From: Desulfovibrio legallii | Lineage (GTDB): Bacteria > Desulfobacterota > Desulfovibrionia > Desulfovibrionales > Desulfovibrionaceae | Assembly: GCF_900102485.1 (NCBI RefSeq) | Contig: NZ_FNBX01000010.1 | Location: forward strand, 1-64,000 | Direction of reading: 5' to 3' | DNA: 64,000 nucleotides | In this document: positions 18,596-27,199 of the stretch, piece by piece | Position numbering within the stretch: the stretch's first letter is position 1 | Layout of the letters: every line of letters starts with the position of its first letter | Position numbers and translations under genes: made by a program | The notes under the pieces: generated by a model | Seen by the model: only the letters and a program-made list of their open reading frames with translations | The model's database searches: none | What the model was told of the DNA's origin: nothing

Positions 18596-18687
18596 CAAGC
18601 CTTGCGTCGCCCCGCGCCTTACGGCATGGCCGTGCGGGCCTGGGGCGGCTTCACCTTCAGCAATCAGGCCCAGGCCTGCGGTGCGGT

Positions 18688-19158
18688 ATGAAAAAAATCC
18701 TTCTGCCCCTTCTGCTTTGTCTGCTCCTGCCCTGCACGGCCCTGGCCGCCAAGGCGGACGCCGTGCCCCGGCTGGATCTGGCCGGGCTTACGGACCTGCT
18801 GGCCAAAAACAAGGGCAAGGTGGTGATGCTCAACTTCTTCGCCACCTGGTGCCCCCCCTGCCGGGCGGAAATTCCTGAGCTCGTCAAGATGCACAAGAAG
18901 TACGCCGGCAAGGACGTGGCCATCATCAGCCTTTCCGTGGACGAAAAAGCTGACGTGGTGCCGCCCTTTGTGCGCCAGATGGGCATGGATTACCCCGTGT
19001 ACATGGCGGGCCGGGACATTACCCGCGCCTTTCAGGTGAGCAGCATCCCGCACAACGCTTTTTACAGCAGGGACGGGCAGCTGGTGCTCTCTGAGCCGGG
19101 CGTGGCCGACGCCGAAATCATGGAAATGGTCTTCAAAAAGCTGCTGAGCGCCCAATGA
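18688..19158 (+). CDS. Exported TlpA-like thioredoxin-fold protein
   Basis: This 156-residue protein has a signal peptide (about 1-20, ending ALAA) and a thioredoxin fold with the redox motif WCPPC at 54-58 followed by RAEIPEL. Its segment SIPHNAFYSRDGQ has the usual cis-proline position replaced by a Pro-His pair. It should act as a periplasmic thiol reductant or oxidoreductase, for example in cytochrome c maturation. It overlaps the next gene by four bases. Confidence 0.9.
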   Translation: MKKILLPLLLCLLLPCTALAAKADAVPRLDLAGLTDLLAKNKGKVVMLNFFATWCPPCRAEIPELVKMHKKYAGKDVAIISLSVDEKADVVPPFVRQMGMDYPVYMAGRDITRAFQVSSIPHNAFYSRDGQLVLSEPGVADAEIMEMVFKKLLSAQ

Positions 19159-19658
19159 GCATGTTTACGGTGCGCAAGGCCCGCATGGACGACGTGCCCG
19201 CCATGCACGGCCTGCTGCTGGACAGCGCGCGGCAGGGGCTTTTGCTGCCGCGCGCGCTGATCCATCTGTATGGGCATGTGCGCAATTTTATGGTTGCCTG
19301 CGAGGCAACGGGCCGCATTGTGGGCTGCTGCGCCCTGGCCCCGGTCTGGGAAGACCTGGCTGAAATCTGTTCGTTGGTAGTGCGGGACGACCTGCGCCGC
19401 CAAGGCGTGGGGCGGCTGCTGGTGGCGGCCTGCCTGGAGGATTGCGCGCCCCTGAGTATCCGCAAAGTGTTTGCCCTGACCTACCAGGAAGTTTTTTTTG
19501 CGCGCCTGGGCTTTGCCGTGGTGGACAAAAGCGTGCTGCCCCAGAAAATCTGGGCCGACTGCGTGCACTGCGCCAAATACCCGGACTGCGACGAAAGCGC
19601 CGTTTTTCTGGATCTGACGGCCACCCAGGCCGGACCGCAAGGAGGAAAACATGTCTGA
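19155..19658 (+). CDS. GNAT N-acetyltransferase, ArgA-like
   Basis: This 167-residue GNAT-fold acetyltransferase has the acetyl-CoA loop RRQGVGRLL at about 76-84 and the C-terminal segment KIWADCVHC followed by KYPDCDE. That Cys-containing tail is typical of stand-alone N-acetylglutamate synthase-like enzymes in arginine synthesis, so that is the best guess, although no arg genes are nearby. The ATG overlaps the TlpA-like gene, and it overlaps hpt by eight bases. Confidence 0.8.
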   Translation: MSMFTVRKARMDDVPAMHGLLLDSARQGLLLPRALIHLYGHVRNFMVACEATGRIVGCCALAPVWEDLAEICSLVVRDDLRRQGVGRLLVAACLEDCAPLSIRKVFALTYQEVFFARLGFAVVDKSVLPQKIWADCVHCAKYPDCDESAVFLDLTATQAGPQGGKHV

Positions 19659-20199
19659 AGAGGCCGCCCTGACCCCCGTCAAGGCTTTGAAACCCGTGTT
19701 CAGCCAGGAGATGATCGCCGTGCGCGTGCGGGAACTGGCCGCGGAAATCGACGCCCTGTACGGGCAGGAACCCTTGGTGGCCGTGTGCGTGCTCAAAGGG
19801 GGCTTTATTTTTTTCAGCGATCTGGTACGTGCTTTGCATAATGAAAATATGGAGCTGGATTTTGTGCGCCTGTCCAGCTACGGCAAAAAGGCCACCAGCT
19901 CCAAGCACGTCATTTTCAGCAAGGATGTGGAGATTGACATAGCCGGCAAGCATGTGCTGATTGTGGAAGACATTGTGGACAGCGGCCACAGCATGCAGTT
20001 TCTTATGAGCCAGTTTGCCGCGCGCCGGCCGCGCAGCCTGCGCCTGGCAGCCCTGGTGGATAAGGGCGAACGGCGTGAAGTGGACGTGAAAGTGGACTTT
20101 GCCGGGTTTAAACTCACTGAGGGCTTCATCGTGGGCTACGGCCTGGACTATGCCGAGCGCTACCGCATGCTGCCCGGCGTCTTTGAAGTGACCTTGTAG
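19651..20199 (+). CDS. hpt: Hypoxanthine phosphoribosyltransferase
   Basis: This 182-residue purine-salvage enzyme converts hypoxanthine or guanine and PRPP to IMP or GMP. The PRPP motif VLIVEDIVDSGHS (about 106-118) and the LKGGFIFF segment are intact. GGAGG lies about six bases before the ATG. Its first eight bases overlap the GNAT gene, so the two are likely co-translated. Confidence 0.95.
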   Translation: MSEEAALTPVKALKPVFSQEMIAVRVRELAAEIDALYGQEPLVAVCVLKGGFIFFSDLVRALHNENMELDFVRLSSYGKKATSSKHVIFSKDVEIDIAGKHVLIVEDIVDSGHSMQFLMSQFAARRPRSLRLAALVDKGERREVDVKVDFAGFKLTEGFIVGYGLDYAERYRMLPGVFEVTL

Positions 20200-20278
20200 C
20201 GCCCCCGGCGCGAGCCGTCGCACGGCGGAGCCGACCGCGTTGCGGCCGCCGGCCACGGCGGGGATACGGGAGAAAAGT

Positions 20279-20992
20279 ATGGAAGTGAAATGCCCCCACT
20301 GCGCCAGCCGTTTCAAGCTGCCGGATCAGCTCGCCAAACCGGGCGTCAAGCTGCGCTGCTCGGTGTGCGGGACAGTCTTCCCCTACACGCCCGAAGCTGA
20401 CGGCCCTGAGCAGGGAAAACTGCCGGAAATGCCCGTGAAGCGTCGCCGCTCCGGCGGCAAATGGGCGCTAGTGCTGCTGCTGGCGCTGCTCTGCGCCGGG
20501 GCGGGCGGGTATTGGCGCTACTATCTGCGCGGGGCCGCCGCGCCCCAGCCCCCCACGGAGCAGGAAATCGCCAAGAAGGTGGAGCTGCTCACCATGCGCA
20601 ACGTGCGGCAGTATTATGTGGATAACGAGAAGGTGGGCAAGGTTTTTGTCATTGAAGGCAAGGTGGTCAACGAATTTCCGCAGCCCAAGGAGCTGATCGC
20701 CGTGGAGGCCGCCATCTACGACAAGGACAAGAAACCCCTTTCCGTCAAACGGCAGCTGGGCGGCGCGCAGCTTTCGCTTTTTCAGCTCCAGGTGCTGAGC
20801 GAAAAAGAGATGGAGGCCTTCCTCAACAACAAAGTGGAAATCCTCACCAACAACAGCAATGTGCCGCACGGCGGCGAAGTGCCTTTTATGGTCCTGTTTT
20901 ATGCGCCGCCCGCGGACGTGGCCGAATTCGGCGTGCGCATTGTGGACGTGCAGGACGCCCCGGCCCCCGGCGCGGCGGGCGGCGAAAAGTAA
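20279..20992 (+). CDS. Zinc-ribbon (MJ0042-type) single-pass membrane protein
   Basis: This 237-residue protein has a zinc-ribbon head with CPHC (about 5-8) and CSVC (about 28-31), a basic patch, one membrane helix (about 62-80) and an extracytoplasmic DUF3426-like domain with a KVFVIEGKVVNEF strand. The start MEVKCPHC has GGGAGA upstream. Proteins of this kind are common in deltaproteobacteria, but their role is not known. It lies between hpt and aroP on the same strand, only 41 bp before aroP. Confidence 0.85.
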   Translation: MEVKCPHCASRFKLPDQLAKPGVKLRCSVCGTVFPYTPEADGPEQGKLPEMPVKRRRSGGKWALVLLLALLCAGAGGYWRYYLRGAAAPQPPTEQEIAKKVELLTMRNVRQYYVDNEKVGKVFVIEGKVVNEFPQPKELIAVEAAIYDKDKKPLSVKRQLGGAQLSLFQLQVLSEKEMEAFLNNKVEILTNNSNVPHGGEVPFMVLFYAPPADVAEFGVRIVDVQDAPAPGAAGGEK

Positions 20993-21033
20993 CCTAACGG
21001 CCGCGTGCGGACGCGCCACAACCCCCATTTTTC

Positions 21034-22425
21034 ATGAAAACAGATACCCCCCATCTTAAGCGTGCGTTAAAAAACAGACACATCCAGCTCATAGCCCTGG
21101 GCGGGGCCATCGGCACGGGGCTTTTCCTCGGTTCGGCGGGCACCATTCAGATGGCCGGCCCCGCCGTGCTGCTGAGCTATGCCGTGGGCGGCTTCATCGC
21201 TTTTCTCATTATGCGGCAGCTGGGCGAAATGATGGCCCAGGAGCCGGTGGCCGGTTCGTTCAGCAACCTGGCCCACAAATACTGGGGCGACTTCCCAGGC
21301 CTGCTTTCCGGCTGGAATTACTGGATTCTGTATGTGTTGGTGGGCATGTCGGAGCTTACGGCCGTGGCTGTGTATGTGCAGTACTGGTTTCCCCAGGTGG
21401 AGCCGTGGCAGACCACGGCTTTTTTCTTTTTGTGCATCAACGCCATCAATCTGGCCCAGGTGGGCTTTTTTGGCGAAATGGAGTTCTGGTTCGCGGTCAT
21501 CAAGGTGGCGGCCATTGTGCTCATGATCGCTTTGGGCTGTTTTTTGCTGGCCAGCGGTCAGGCCGGGCCCGAGGCCGGGGTGAGCAACCTGTGGACCCAC
21601 GGGGGCTTTTTCCCCAACGGCTGGGCGGGGGTGGTCACCTCCCTGGCGGTGGTGGCCTTTTCCTTTGGCGGGCTGGAGCTGGTGGGCATTGCCGCCGCAG
21701 AGACGGACAACCCCCGCAAAACCATCCCCAAGGCCATCAACCAGCTCATCTATCGCATCCTGCTTTTTTATATCGGCGCGCTGGCCGTGCTGCTGAGCCT
21801 GCACCCCTGGAACATGCTGGGCGCGCCCGTGGACAAAAGCCACTGGGCCGAGGCCATGATCGCCAGCCCCTTTGTGCAGATTTTTGACCTCATCGGCATC
21901 CCTTCGGCCGCGGGCGTGCTCAACTTTGTGGTGCTGACCGCGGCGCTCTCGGTCTACAACAGCTGCGTGTACTGCAACAGCCGCATGCTCTACGGCCTTT
22001 CCCTGCAGGGCAACGCCCCCAGGGCGCTGGGCGAGGTGAGCGCGCGCGGCGTGCCGGTGTATGCCCTTCTGGTGTCCGCGGCGGCCACGCTGGTCTGCGT
22101 GCTGCTCAACTACTTCATGCCCAAGAGCGCCCTGGGCGTGCTTATGGGGCTGGTGGTGGCGGCGCTGGTCATCAACTGGGCCATGATCAGCCTGACGCAC
22201 CTCAAATTCCGCGCGGCCAAGCAGCGGGCGGGCGAGGCCCTGGTGTTCCGGGCTTTCTGGCATCCTTTTTCCAATTACCTGTGCTTGGCCTTTATGGTTC
22301 TGGTGCTGGCCGTGCTGGTCTACATCGGCGAAGGCGTTTCCGTGCTGCTCGCTCCGCTCTGGGTCGGCTTTGTCTGGCTGGGCTACAGGCTGAAATGCCG
22401 TAGCCGGGCGCGCCGGGCGGCATAA
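21034..22425 (+). CDS. aroP: Aromatic amino acid permease (AroP/PheP type)
   Basis: This 463-residue APC-superfamily permease has 12 membrane spans. Long stretches match E. coli AroP as I recall it: LKNRHIQLIALGGAIGTGLF at the N-terminus, GEMEFWFAVIKV, FSFGGLELVGI, and LSVYNSCVYCNSRML. It imports Phe, Tyr or Trp by proton symport; which one cannot be decided here. A strong terminator follows. Confidence 0.92.
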   Translation: MKTDTPHLKRALKNRHIQLIALGGAIGTGLFLGSAGTIQMAGPAVLLSYAVGGFIAFLIMRQLGEMMAQEPVAGSFSNLAHKYWGDFPGLLSGWNYWILYVLVGMSELTAVAVYVQYWFPQVEPWQTTAFFFLCINAINLAQVGFFGEMEFWFAVIKVAAIVLMIALGCFLLASGQAGPEAGVSNLWTHGGFFPNGWAGVVTSLAVVAFSFGGLELVGIAAAETDNPRKTIPKAINQLIYRILLFYIGALAVLLSLHPWNMLGAPVDKSHWAEAMIASPFVQIFDLIGIPSAAGVLNFVVLTAALSVYNSCVYCNSRMLYGLSLQGNAPRALGEVSARGVPVYALLVSAAATLVCVLLNYFMPKSALGVLMGLVVAALVINWAMISLTHLKFRAAKQRAGEALVFRAFWHPFSNYLCLAFMVLVLAVLVYIGEGVSVLLAPLWVGFVWLGYRLKCRSRARRAA

Positions 22426-22449
22426 AAAAACGGGAAACAGCAACGCGCA

Positions 22450-22486
22450 ACGGCCCGGGGGCACGCCTCCGGGCCGTCGTTTTTTT
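22450..22486 (+). terminator. Rho-independent terminator after aroP
   Basis: ACGGCCCGG (22450-22458) pairs with CCGGGCCGT (22469-22477), then CG and a run of seven T. It ends the plus-strand block from metH through aroP and faces the convergent HD-GYP gene. Confidence 0.9.
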
Positions 22487-22506
22487 GCGGGCAAAAACGC
22501 GCGGGA

Positions 22507-23706
22507 TCAGGCGTTGCCGCAGCGCTGCGGCAGGCCCAGCAGGCCGGGCACGTCCAGCGAAGCGCTCTCCTGGCTGGAGAGGGGGCGGGCGATTTCCAGG
22601 CCGTCGGCGTGGGTCAGGTCCACCACTTCTGTGGGGTGCAGGGGGCGGCCCGTCTTGTCCAGAGCCAGCTTGACCCAGGGCTTGGCCGGGGCGCGCTGGT
22701 TGGAGCGGCAGACTACCCCGCGCAATCCGTTGGAGAGCTCCACAGGCGAACCTACGGGGTAGACGCCCATAAATTTGACGAACAGGTCCACATCCGTAGG
22801 CGTCCAGGCCTGGCCGCGCATCTGGTACATGATCCCCAGCACCTTGTGGGGCGCAAGGGGCTGCTTGTAGACGCGCCAGGAGGTCAGCGCGTCGTAAACG
22901 TCGCTCAGGGAAAGGATGCGGCCGTAAAGGCTGATGGCGTCGCCGGCCAGACCGTAAGGATAGCCCGTGCCGTTGAATTTTTCATGGTGCTGGAGCACGC
23001 CGAGCAGGATTTCCGGCGCGATGGCCTTGTCCGTTTTGAGCTTTTCGTAGCCGCGCAGCACATGGGAGTGCATGATTTCCGTTTCCCAGGGCTTCAAGGG
23101 GCGGGGCGCGTTGAGGATATGGGAGGGCACCAAGGCCTTGCCGTAATCGTGGAACAGCCCGGCCAGGCCCACGCTGTAGAGATGCTCCCGGTCCAGACCG
23201 CGGAAACGGGCGTAGGCTACGGAAAAAATGCTGACATTGACGCAGTGCCTGAAGGTATAGGCGTCCGAGTGGCGCAGTTTGGCCAGAAAAATAAGGGCGT
23301 CCAGGTTGCGGTCCAGACTGGTGAGGATAGATTCCACCAGAGGGCGGGCGGCCTCCATGTTCACAGGGGTGCTGGGCGTGCTGTGCATGAAGTTTTTGAC
23401 GTGTTCGATGGAGGCCGTATAGACCTCGCGGGCGCGGGCCAGCTCTTGCTCCAGGGGCACGCGGCGGCCCCAGGCGATGTCGGGCACGGTCAGCCCTTCC
23501 GTTATGGGCAGGCCCAGCGGGCGGTAGCGCTCCGTATCGTGGTAGACTTCCGTAAACCCCTGGCGCGCAATGCGCTGCACATCCTCGTGCGAGGCAATGT
23601 AGCCCGCCTCCGCATAGAGCAGGGGCGCCTGGGTCCAGGGGATGCCTGCGTCGACCACATACATGCCCGGTTGCAAGCTGCTAATGGGTATTTTTACTAT
23701 CGGCAT
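22507..23706 (-). CDS. HD-GYP domain phosphodiesterase, paralogue 1
   Basis: This 399-residue protein is probably a cyclic-di-GMP phosphodiesterase. The N-terminal DUF3391-like region (about 1-100, LQPGMYVVDAGIPW) is followed by the HD-GYP domain with metal-binding HDYGK at 186-190 and HHEKFNGTGYP at 240-250. The C-terminal part (about 310-399, PVGSPVELSNGLRGVV) resembles a small beta-barrel. It has no receiver domain or transmembrane segment. It shares closely similar architecture with the next gene upstream, a tandem duplication. Confidence 0.93.
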   Translation of the reverse strand: MPIVKIPISSLQPGMYVVDAGIPWTQAPLLYAEAGYIASHEDVQRIARQGFTEVYHDTERYRPLGLPITEGLTVPDIAWGRRVPLEQELARAREVYTASIEHVKNFMHSTPSTPVNMEAARPLVESILTSLDRNLDALIFLAKLRHSDAYTFRHCVNVSIFSVAYARFRGLDREHLYSVGLAGLFHDYGKALVPSHILNAPRPLKPWETEIMHSHVLRGYEKLKTDKAIAPEILLGVLQHHEKFNGTGYPYGLAGDAISLYGRILSLSDVYDALTSWRVYKQPLAPHKVLGIMYQMRGQAWTPTDVDLFVKFMGVYPVGSPVELSNGLRGVVCRSNQRAPAKPWVKLALDKTGRPLHPTEVVDLTHADGLEIARPLSSQESASLDVPGLLGLPQRCGNA

Positions 23707-23882
23707 GAACGTATGTACCTCAGGAGGCGCGGCGCGGCCGACGTCTGCTGCACCCGCGCAAGCGCGTTCCCCGCGGCAGGCGTAAGCGGAAATGATTCTT
23801 TAGGTATAACGATGGGGAAGCCCCCTGGCAAGAGGCTTTGTCCTGTTTTTTTTTGGCGGGAAGGCGGGAAGCGGGCGGCGGT

Positions 23883-25100
23883 TTACCCTGGCCTGGCCTG
23901 GCGCAGCAGACCCTGGATGTCGAAGGCGGCGCTTTCCTCAGGGGCCAGCGTGCGGAGAACCTCCAGCCCGCGGCTTTTGGCCAGGTCTACGGTTTCTGGG
24001 GGCAGGCGGCGGCCCTGAATATCCTGCACCAGCACCACCTGCGGCCTGGTGGGGAAACTGGCGTTGGCGCGGCAGACCACGCCGCGGCGGCCGTCGTTGA
24101 GCTCTACCGGCGAGCCTACGGGGAAGACGCCCATGAGCTTGATAAAGCGCTCTACCGCGCCGGGGGCCCAGGATTTGTTGCGCATGGTGTACATGATGCC
24201 CAGGGCCTGGTGGGCGGGAACGGCCTTTTTGTAAACCCGGAAGGAGGTCAAGGCGTCATAGACGTCGCTTAAGGAGAGGATGCGCCCGTAGGGCGTGATG
24301 CGCTTGCCGGCCAGGCCGTAGGGGTAGCCCGTGCCGTTATGTTTCTCGTGGTGCTGGAGCACGCCCTGGAGGGATTCCTGCGCAATGCCGTCCAGCTGGG
24401 AGATTTTTTCGTAGCCGCGCAGCACATGGGTCTGCATAATCTGCATTTCCCGAAAGTCGAGGCGGCGGGGGGCGTTGAGAATTTCCTGCGGGATAAGGGC
24501 CTTGCCCAGGTCGTGGAAAAGGCCGCCCACGCCCACGGCCTGCAGAAGCGCCCCATCCAGGCCCAGAAAACGGGCGTAGGCTACGGCAAAAATAGTGACG
24601 TTGACGCTGTGGGTAAAGGTGTACGCATCGGTGGCGCAGAGTTTGGAAAGGGAGATAAGGGCGTCCGCATTGCGGTCCAGGCTGCCGATGATGGCTTCCA
24701 CATAGGGTTCGGAGGTCGCCACGTCCAGCGGCGCGTAGGGCGAACGCATGAAGCCTTTTACATAGTCGAAGGAAGAGGCGTAGATTTTGCGGGCCTGGGT
24801 CAGTTCTTCTTCAAAGGAAACGCGGCGGCCCCAGGTTTCGGGAGCGGGCGGCGCTTCGTCGGGGACTTGCGTTGCGGTTTCCAGCGGCGGCGCGCCTTTT
24901 TGCGGCATTGGCGGGCTGAAGCGTTCCGGGTCGTGAAAGGCTTCGCTGTAGCCCTGGGCCACAATCCGCTCCACCTCCTGGCGTGAGGCTATGGGGCCTT
25001 CTTCCGCGTACAGGAGTGGGGCTTTGGTCCAGGGCAGACCCGTATCCACCACATACATGCCGGGCTGCAGCTCGGCAACAGGGATTTTGCAGGCAGCCAT
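23883..25100 (-). CDS. HD-GYP domain phosphodiesterase, paralogue 2
   Basis: This protein of about 405 residues is paralogous to the gene downstream. The HD motif HDLGK and HHEKHNGTGYP are both intact, as is the C-terminal PVGSPVELNDGRRGVV segment. It differs by an insertion of about 20 residues, rich in Pro and Gln, around position 65-90. The start MAACKIPVAEL was chosen because it aligns with the paralogue; upstream sequence has only a weak GGGGG. A role in lowering cyclic-di-GMP, and so in motility or attachment, is inferred from the domain. Confidence 0.92.
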   Translation of the reverse strand: MAACKIPVAELQPGMYVVDTGLPWTKAPLLYAEEGPIASRQEVERIVAQGYSEAFHDPERFSPPMPQKGAPPLETATQVPDEAPPAPETWGRRVSFEEELTQARKIYASSFDYVKGFMRSPYAPLDVATSEPYVEAIIGSLDRNADALISLSKLCATDAYTFTHSVNVTIFAVAYARFLGLDGALLQAVGVGGLFHDLGKALIPQEILNAPRRLDFREMQIMQTHVLRGYEKISQLDGIAQESLQGVLQHHEKHNGTGYPYGLAGKRITPYGRILSLSDVYDALTSFRVYKKAVPAHQALGIMYTMRNKSWAPGAVERFIKLMGVFPVGSPVELNDGRRGVVCRANASFPTRPQVVLVQDIQGRRLPPETVDLAKSRGLEVLRTLAPEESAAFDIQGLLRQARPG

Positions 25101-25406
25101 GGAACACCCCCGGTATGCCCAGGGCCGTTGTGCCAAGCGCCCCTCCTGCCGGAGCGCGCCCGAACGGCCGCAAAAGAGAAGGCCGCGTCAAAGCCGCAAG
25201 ACCACCTCTGGCGGGAATGCCGCAGGTGCGTTGTGGGATGCTGCCCTGATGCTGTTGTTCTTCAGGGCAGATTTCCTTGCGAACAAAAAAATGTCAATCA
25301 AAAAACGGTTAGAGCTTTTCAGGCCGACAGCGCACCGGCATCTGCGGGACAGGGGCCCCGGAAAGCCCCTGCGCGCCTGCGACCCCGGCGGCTGCGCGCG
25401 CAGCCG
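25101..25406. other. Intergenic region between HD-GYP 2 and lysC
   Basis: No gene is visible. It should carry the promoter for the HD-GYP genes in an AT-richer stretch around 25270-25310. CAGGGGC and GCCCCTG form a stem at about 25353-25373. CGGCTGC and GCAGCCG form another at 25389-25406 immediately after the lysC stop codon. Neither has a U-tract. Confidence 0.4.
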
Positions 25407-26630
25407 TTAGCCGATATCCCAATCCAGCCCGAAGGTGTCGTGCAGGATGCGCACGGCCAGCTCCAGATATTTTTCCTGGATAAGCAGGGTGATTTTGATT
25501 TCCGAGGTGCTGATCATAAGAATATTGATGCCTTCCTGGGTCAGGGCGGCAAAGGCGCGGGCCGCCACGCCGGAGTGGTTGCGCATGCCCACGCCGATGG
25601 CCGAAACCTTGGCCACGCTCACGTCGTGCAGCACTTCCGAAGCGCCGGTTTTTTTAGCCACTTCGTCCATGATGCGCAGGGTCTGCTGCAGGTCTTTGCG
25701 CGAGATGGTGAAGGTGATGTCCGTATGGCCGTCCAGGCTGGTGTTCTGCACGATCATGTCCACCAGAATGCCCTTCTCGGAAAGGGGGCCGAACACGGCC
25801 GCAGCCATGCCGGGCACGTCCGGCAGGTCGCGCAGGGTCACGCGGGCCTGGTCTCTGTCATAGGCGATGCCGGAAACAAGTACGGCTTCCATGCTGGAAT
25901 CCTCCTGGGTGACGAGGGTGCCGGGATCGTCGCTGAACGTGGAGCGCACACGCACGGGCACCTTGTATTTTTTTGCAAATTCTACGGAGCGGATGTGCAG
26001 CACCTTGGCCCCCATGCTGGACATTTCCAGCATTTCTTCATACGCCACGCGGTCCATTTTGCGCGCGGTGGAGCAGATGTTGGGGTCTGTGGTGTATACG
26101 CCGTCCACATCGGTAAAGATGTGGCACTCCACCGAGCCCAGTGCCGCGGCCAGAGCCACGGCAGAGGTGTCCGACCCGCCGCGCCCCAGGGTGGTGATGC
26201 GGCCGTCTTCCGTGCAGCCCTGGAAGCCGGCCACCACGAGCACGTCGTAGTTTTCCAGCTGGGCGCGCAGGGCTTTGCTGTCGATGGCGCGAATGCGCGC
26301 CCGGCCGAAATCCTCGTCGGTGGTAATGGGAATCTGCCAGCCCAGCAGGGAACGGGCGCGGACGCCCGCATCCCGGAGCAGCATGGTGAACAGGCTGATG
26401 GAAACCTGCTCGCCGGTGGAAACCAGCACGTCACAGGCCGCCCTGTCCGGCGTGGGCGACCACTCCTCGGCCAGGGACAGCAGCTTGTTGGTGTCCCCGG
26501 CTCTGGCGGAAAGCACGGTAATGACCTTGTACCCCTGGGCAAGGCCTTCCAGCACTTTTTCCTGCACCCGGCGCATGCACTCCAGGTTGGCCACGGAAGT
26601 GCCGCCGAATTTCTGGACCAGAATTTTCAT
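25407..26630 (-). CDS. lysC: Aspartate kinase
   Basis: This 407-residue enzyme phosphorylates aspartate, the first step to Lys, Thr and Met. The start MKILVQKFGGTS matches the family; an ATG three codons earlier is possible. The kinase domain (about 1-240) has KFGGTS, GRGGSDTSA and TDVDGVYTTDP; the C-terminal ACT domains (about 265-405) contain the allosteric site that binds Lys or Thr. It is a single-chain monofunctional form. TsaE lies 90 bp upstream on the same strand. Confidence 0.97.
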   Translation of the reverse strand: MKILVQKFGGTSVANLECMRRVQEKVLEGLAQGYKVITVLSARAGDTNKLLSLAEEWSPTPDRAACDVLVSTGEQVSISLFTMLLRDAGVRARSLLGWQIPITTDEDFGRARIRAIDSKALRAQLENYDVLVVAGFQGCTEDGRITTLGRGGSDTSAVALAAALGSVECHIFTDVDGVYTTDPNICSTARKMDRVAYEEMLEMSSMGAKVLHIRSVEFAKKYKVPVRVRSTFSDDPGTLVTQEDSSMEAVLVSGIAYDRDQARVTLRDLPDVPGMAAAVFGPLSEKGILVDMIVQNTSLDGHTDITFTISRKDLQQTLRIMDEVAKKTGASEVLHDVSVAKVSAIGVGMRNHSGVAARAFAALTQEGINILMISTSEIKITLLIQEKYLELAVRILHDTFGLDWDIG

Positions 26631-26719
26631 GTCCGTCATCCATATGTCCGCAAGTGTTCCAAAAGCGGCGGGCGCAGCGCCATGCTGCAACCCTTGCCGC
26701 GCAAGCGCCGCAAAGGCCT

Positions 26720-27199
26720 TCAGGCTTCGCCCGACCACCGGCCGCATACCAGCCGCAACAGCTCCCCGGCCTTGCGGCCGCAGGGCGTCAACGTCAGCAG
26801 GCGCCCTTTTTCGCACGCATCAACCGATATGTCCAGATATTCTTCCGGCAAAAGCGCCTGCGGCAGGTATTCCGCCCATTCCAGGAGAATCTGGCTGCGG
26901 CCCTGATCCAGGGCTTCCTCCAGCTCTTCAGGCGGCGCGCCGGGGCTGCGGTAGAGATCCGCGTGCAGCACCGGCGGCGTGGTGGGGTAGTAGTTGCAGA
27001 TGGTAAAGGAAGGGCTTGCCACTTCGGCCGCTGTGCCGCCGGGCAGGGCCGCCACCAGGGCGGCGGCAAGGGTAGTCTTGCCGCTGCCCAGAGGGCCGCG
27101 CAGCAGCAGGGCCACCGGCCCCAGAGCGCGCAGCCCCTCGGCCAGCAGGCGGCCCAGGCGGCGGGTGTCCTCCAGGGATTGCAGGGTTACCACGGCCAT
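26720..27199 (-). CDS. tsaE: tRNA t6A biosynthesis ATPase TsaE
   Basis: This 159-residue P-loop ATPase works with TsaB, TsaC and TsaD to make t6A at position 37 of ANN-decoding tRNAs. The Walker A motif is GPLGSGKTTLAAAL (about 35-48), with switch segment ASPSFTICNYY and HADLYR typical of the family. It overlaps the end of nnrDE by 13 bases, and this NnrD-TsaE neighbourhood is widespread. Confidence 0.95.
   Translation of the reverse strand: MAVVTLQSLEDTRRLGRLLAEGLRALGPVALLLRGPLGSGKTTLAAALVAALPGGTAAEVASPSFTICNYYPTTPPVLHADLYRSPGAPPEELEEALDQGRSQILLEWAEYLPQALLPEEYLDISVDACEKGRLLTLTPCGRKAGELLRLVCGRWSGEA

Noticed and set aside
14723..18598. Minus-strand open frame extending the sigma factor by more than 800 residues
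   Set aside because: The added residues are antisense to metH, have no domain features, and the family core begins after the chosen start.
23707..23882. Possible further copy of the palindromic repeat between the two HD-GYP genes
   Set aside because: Only GGCGTAAGCG and a weak GACGTCTGC match, and the hairpins and end repeats are absent.
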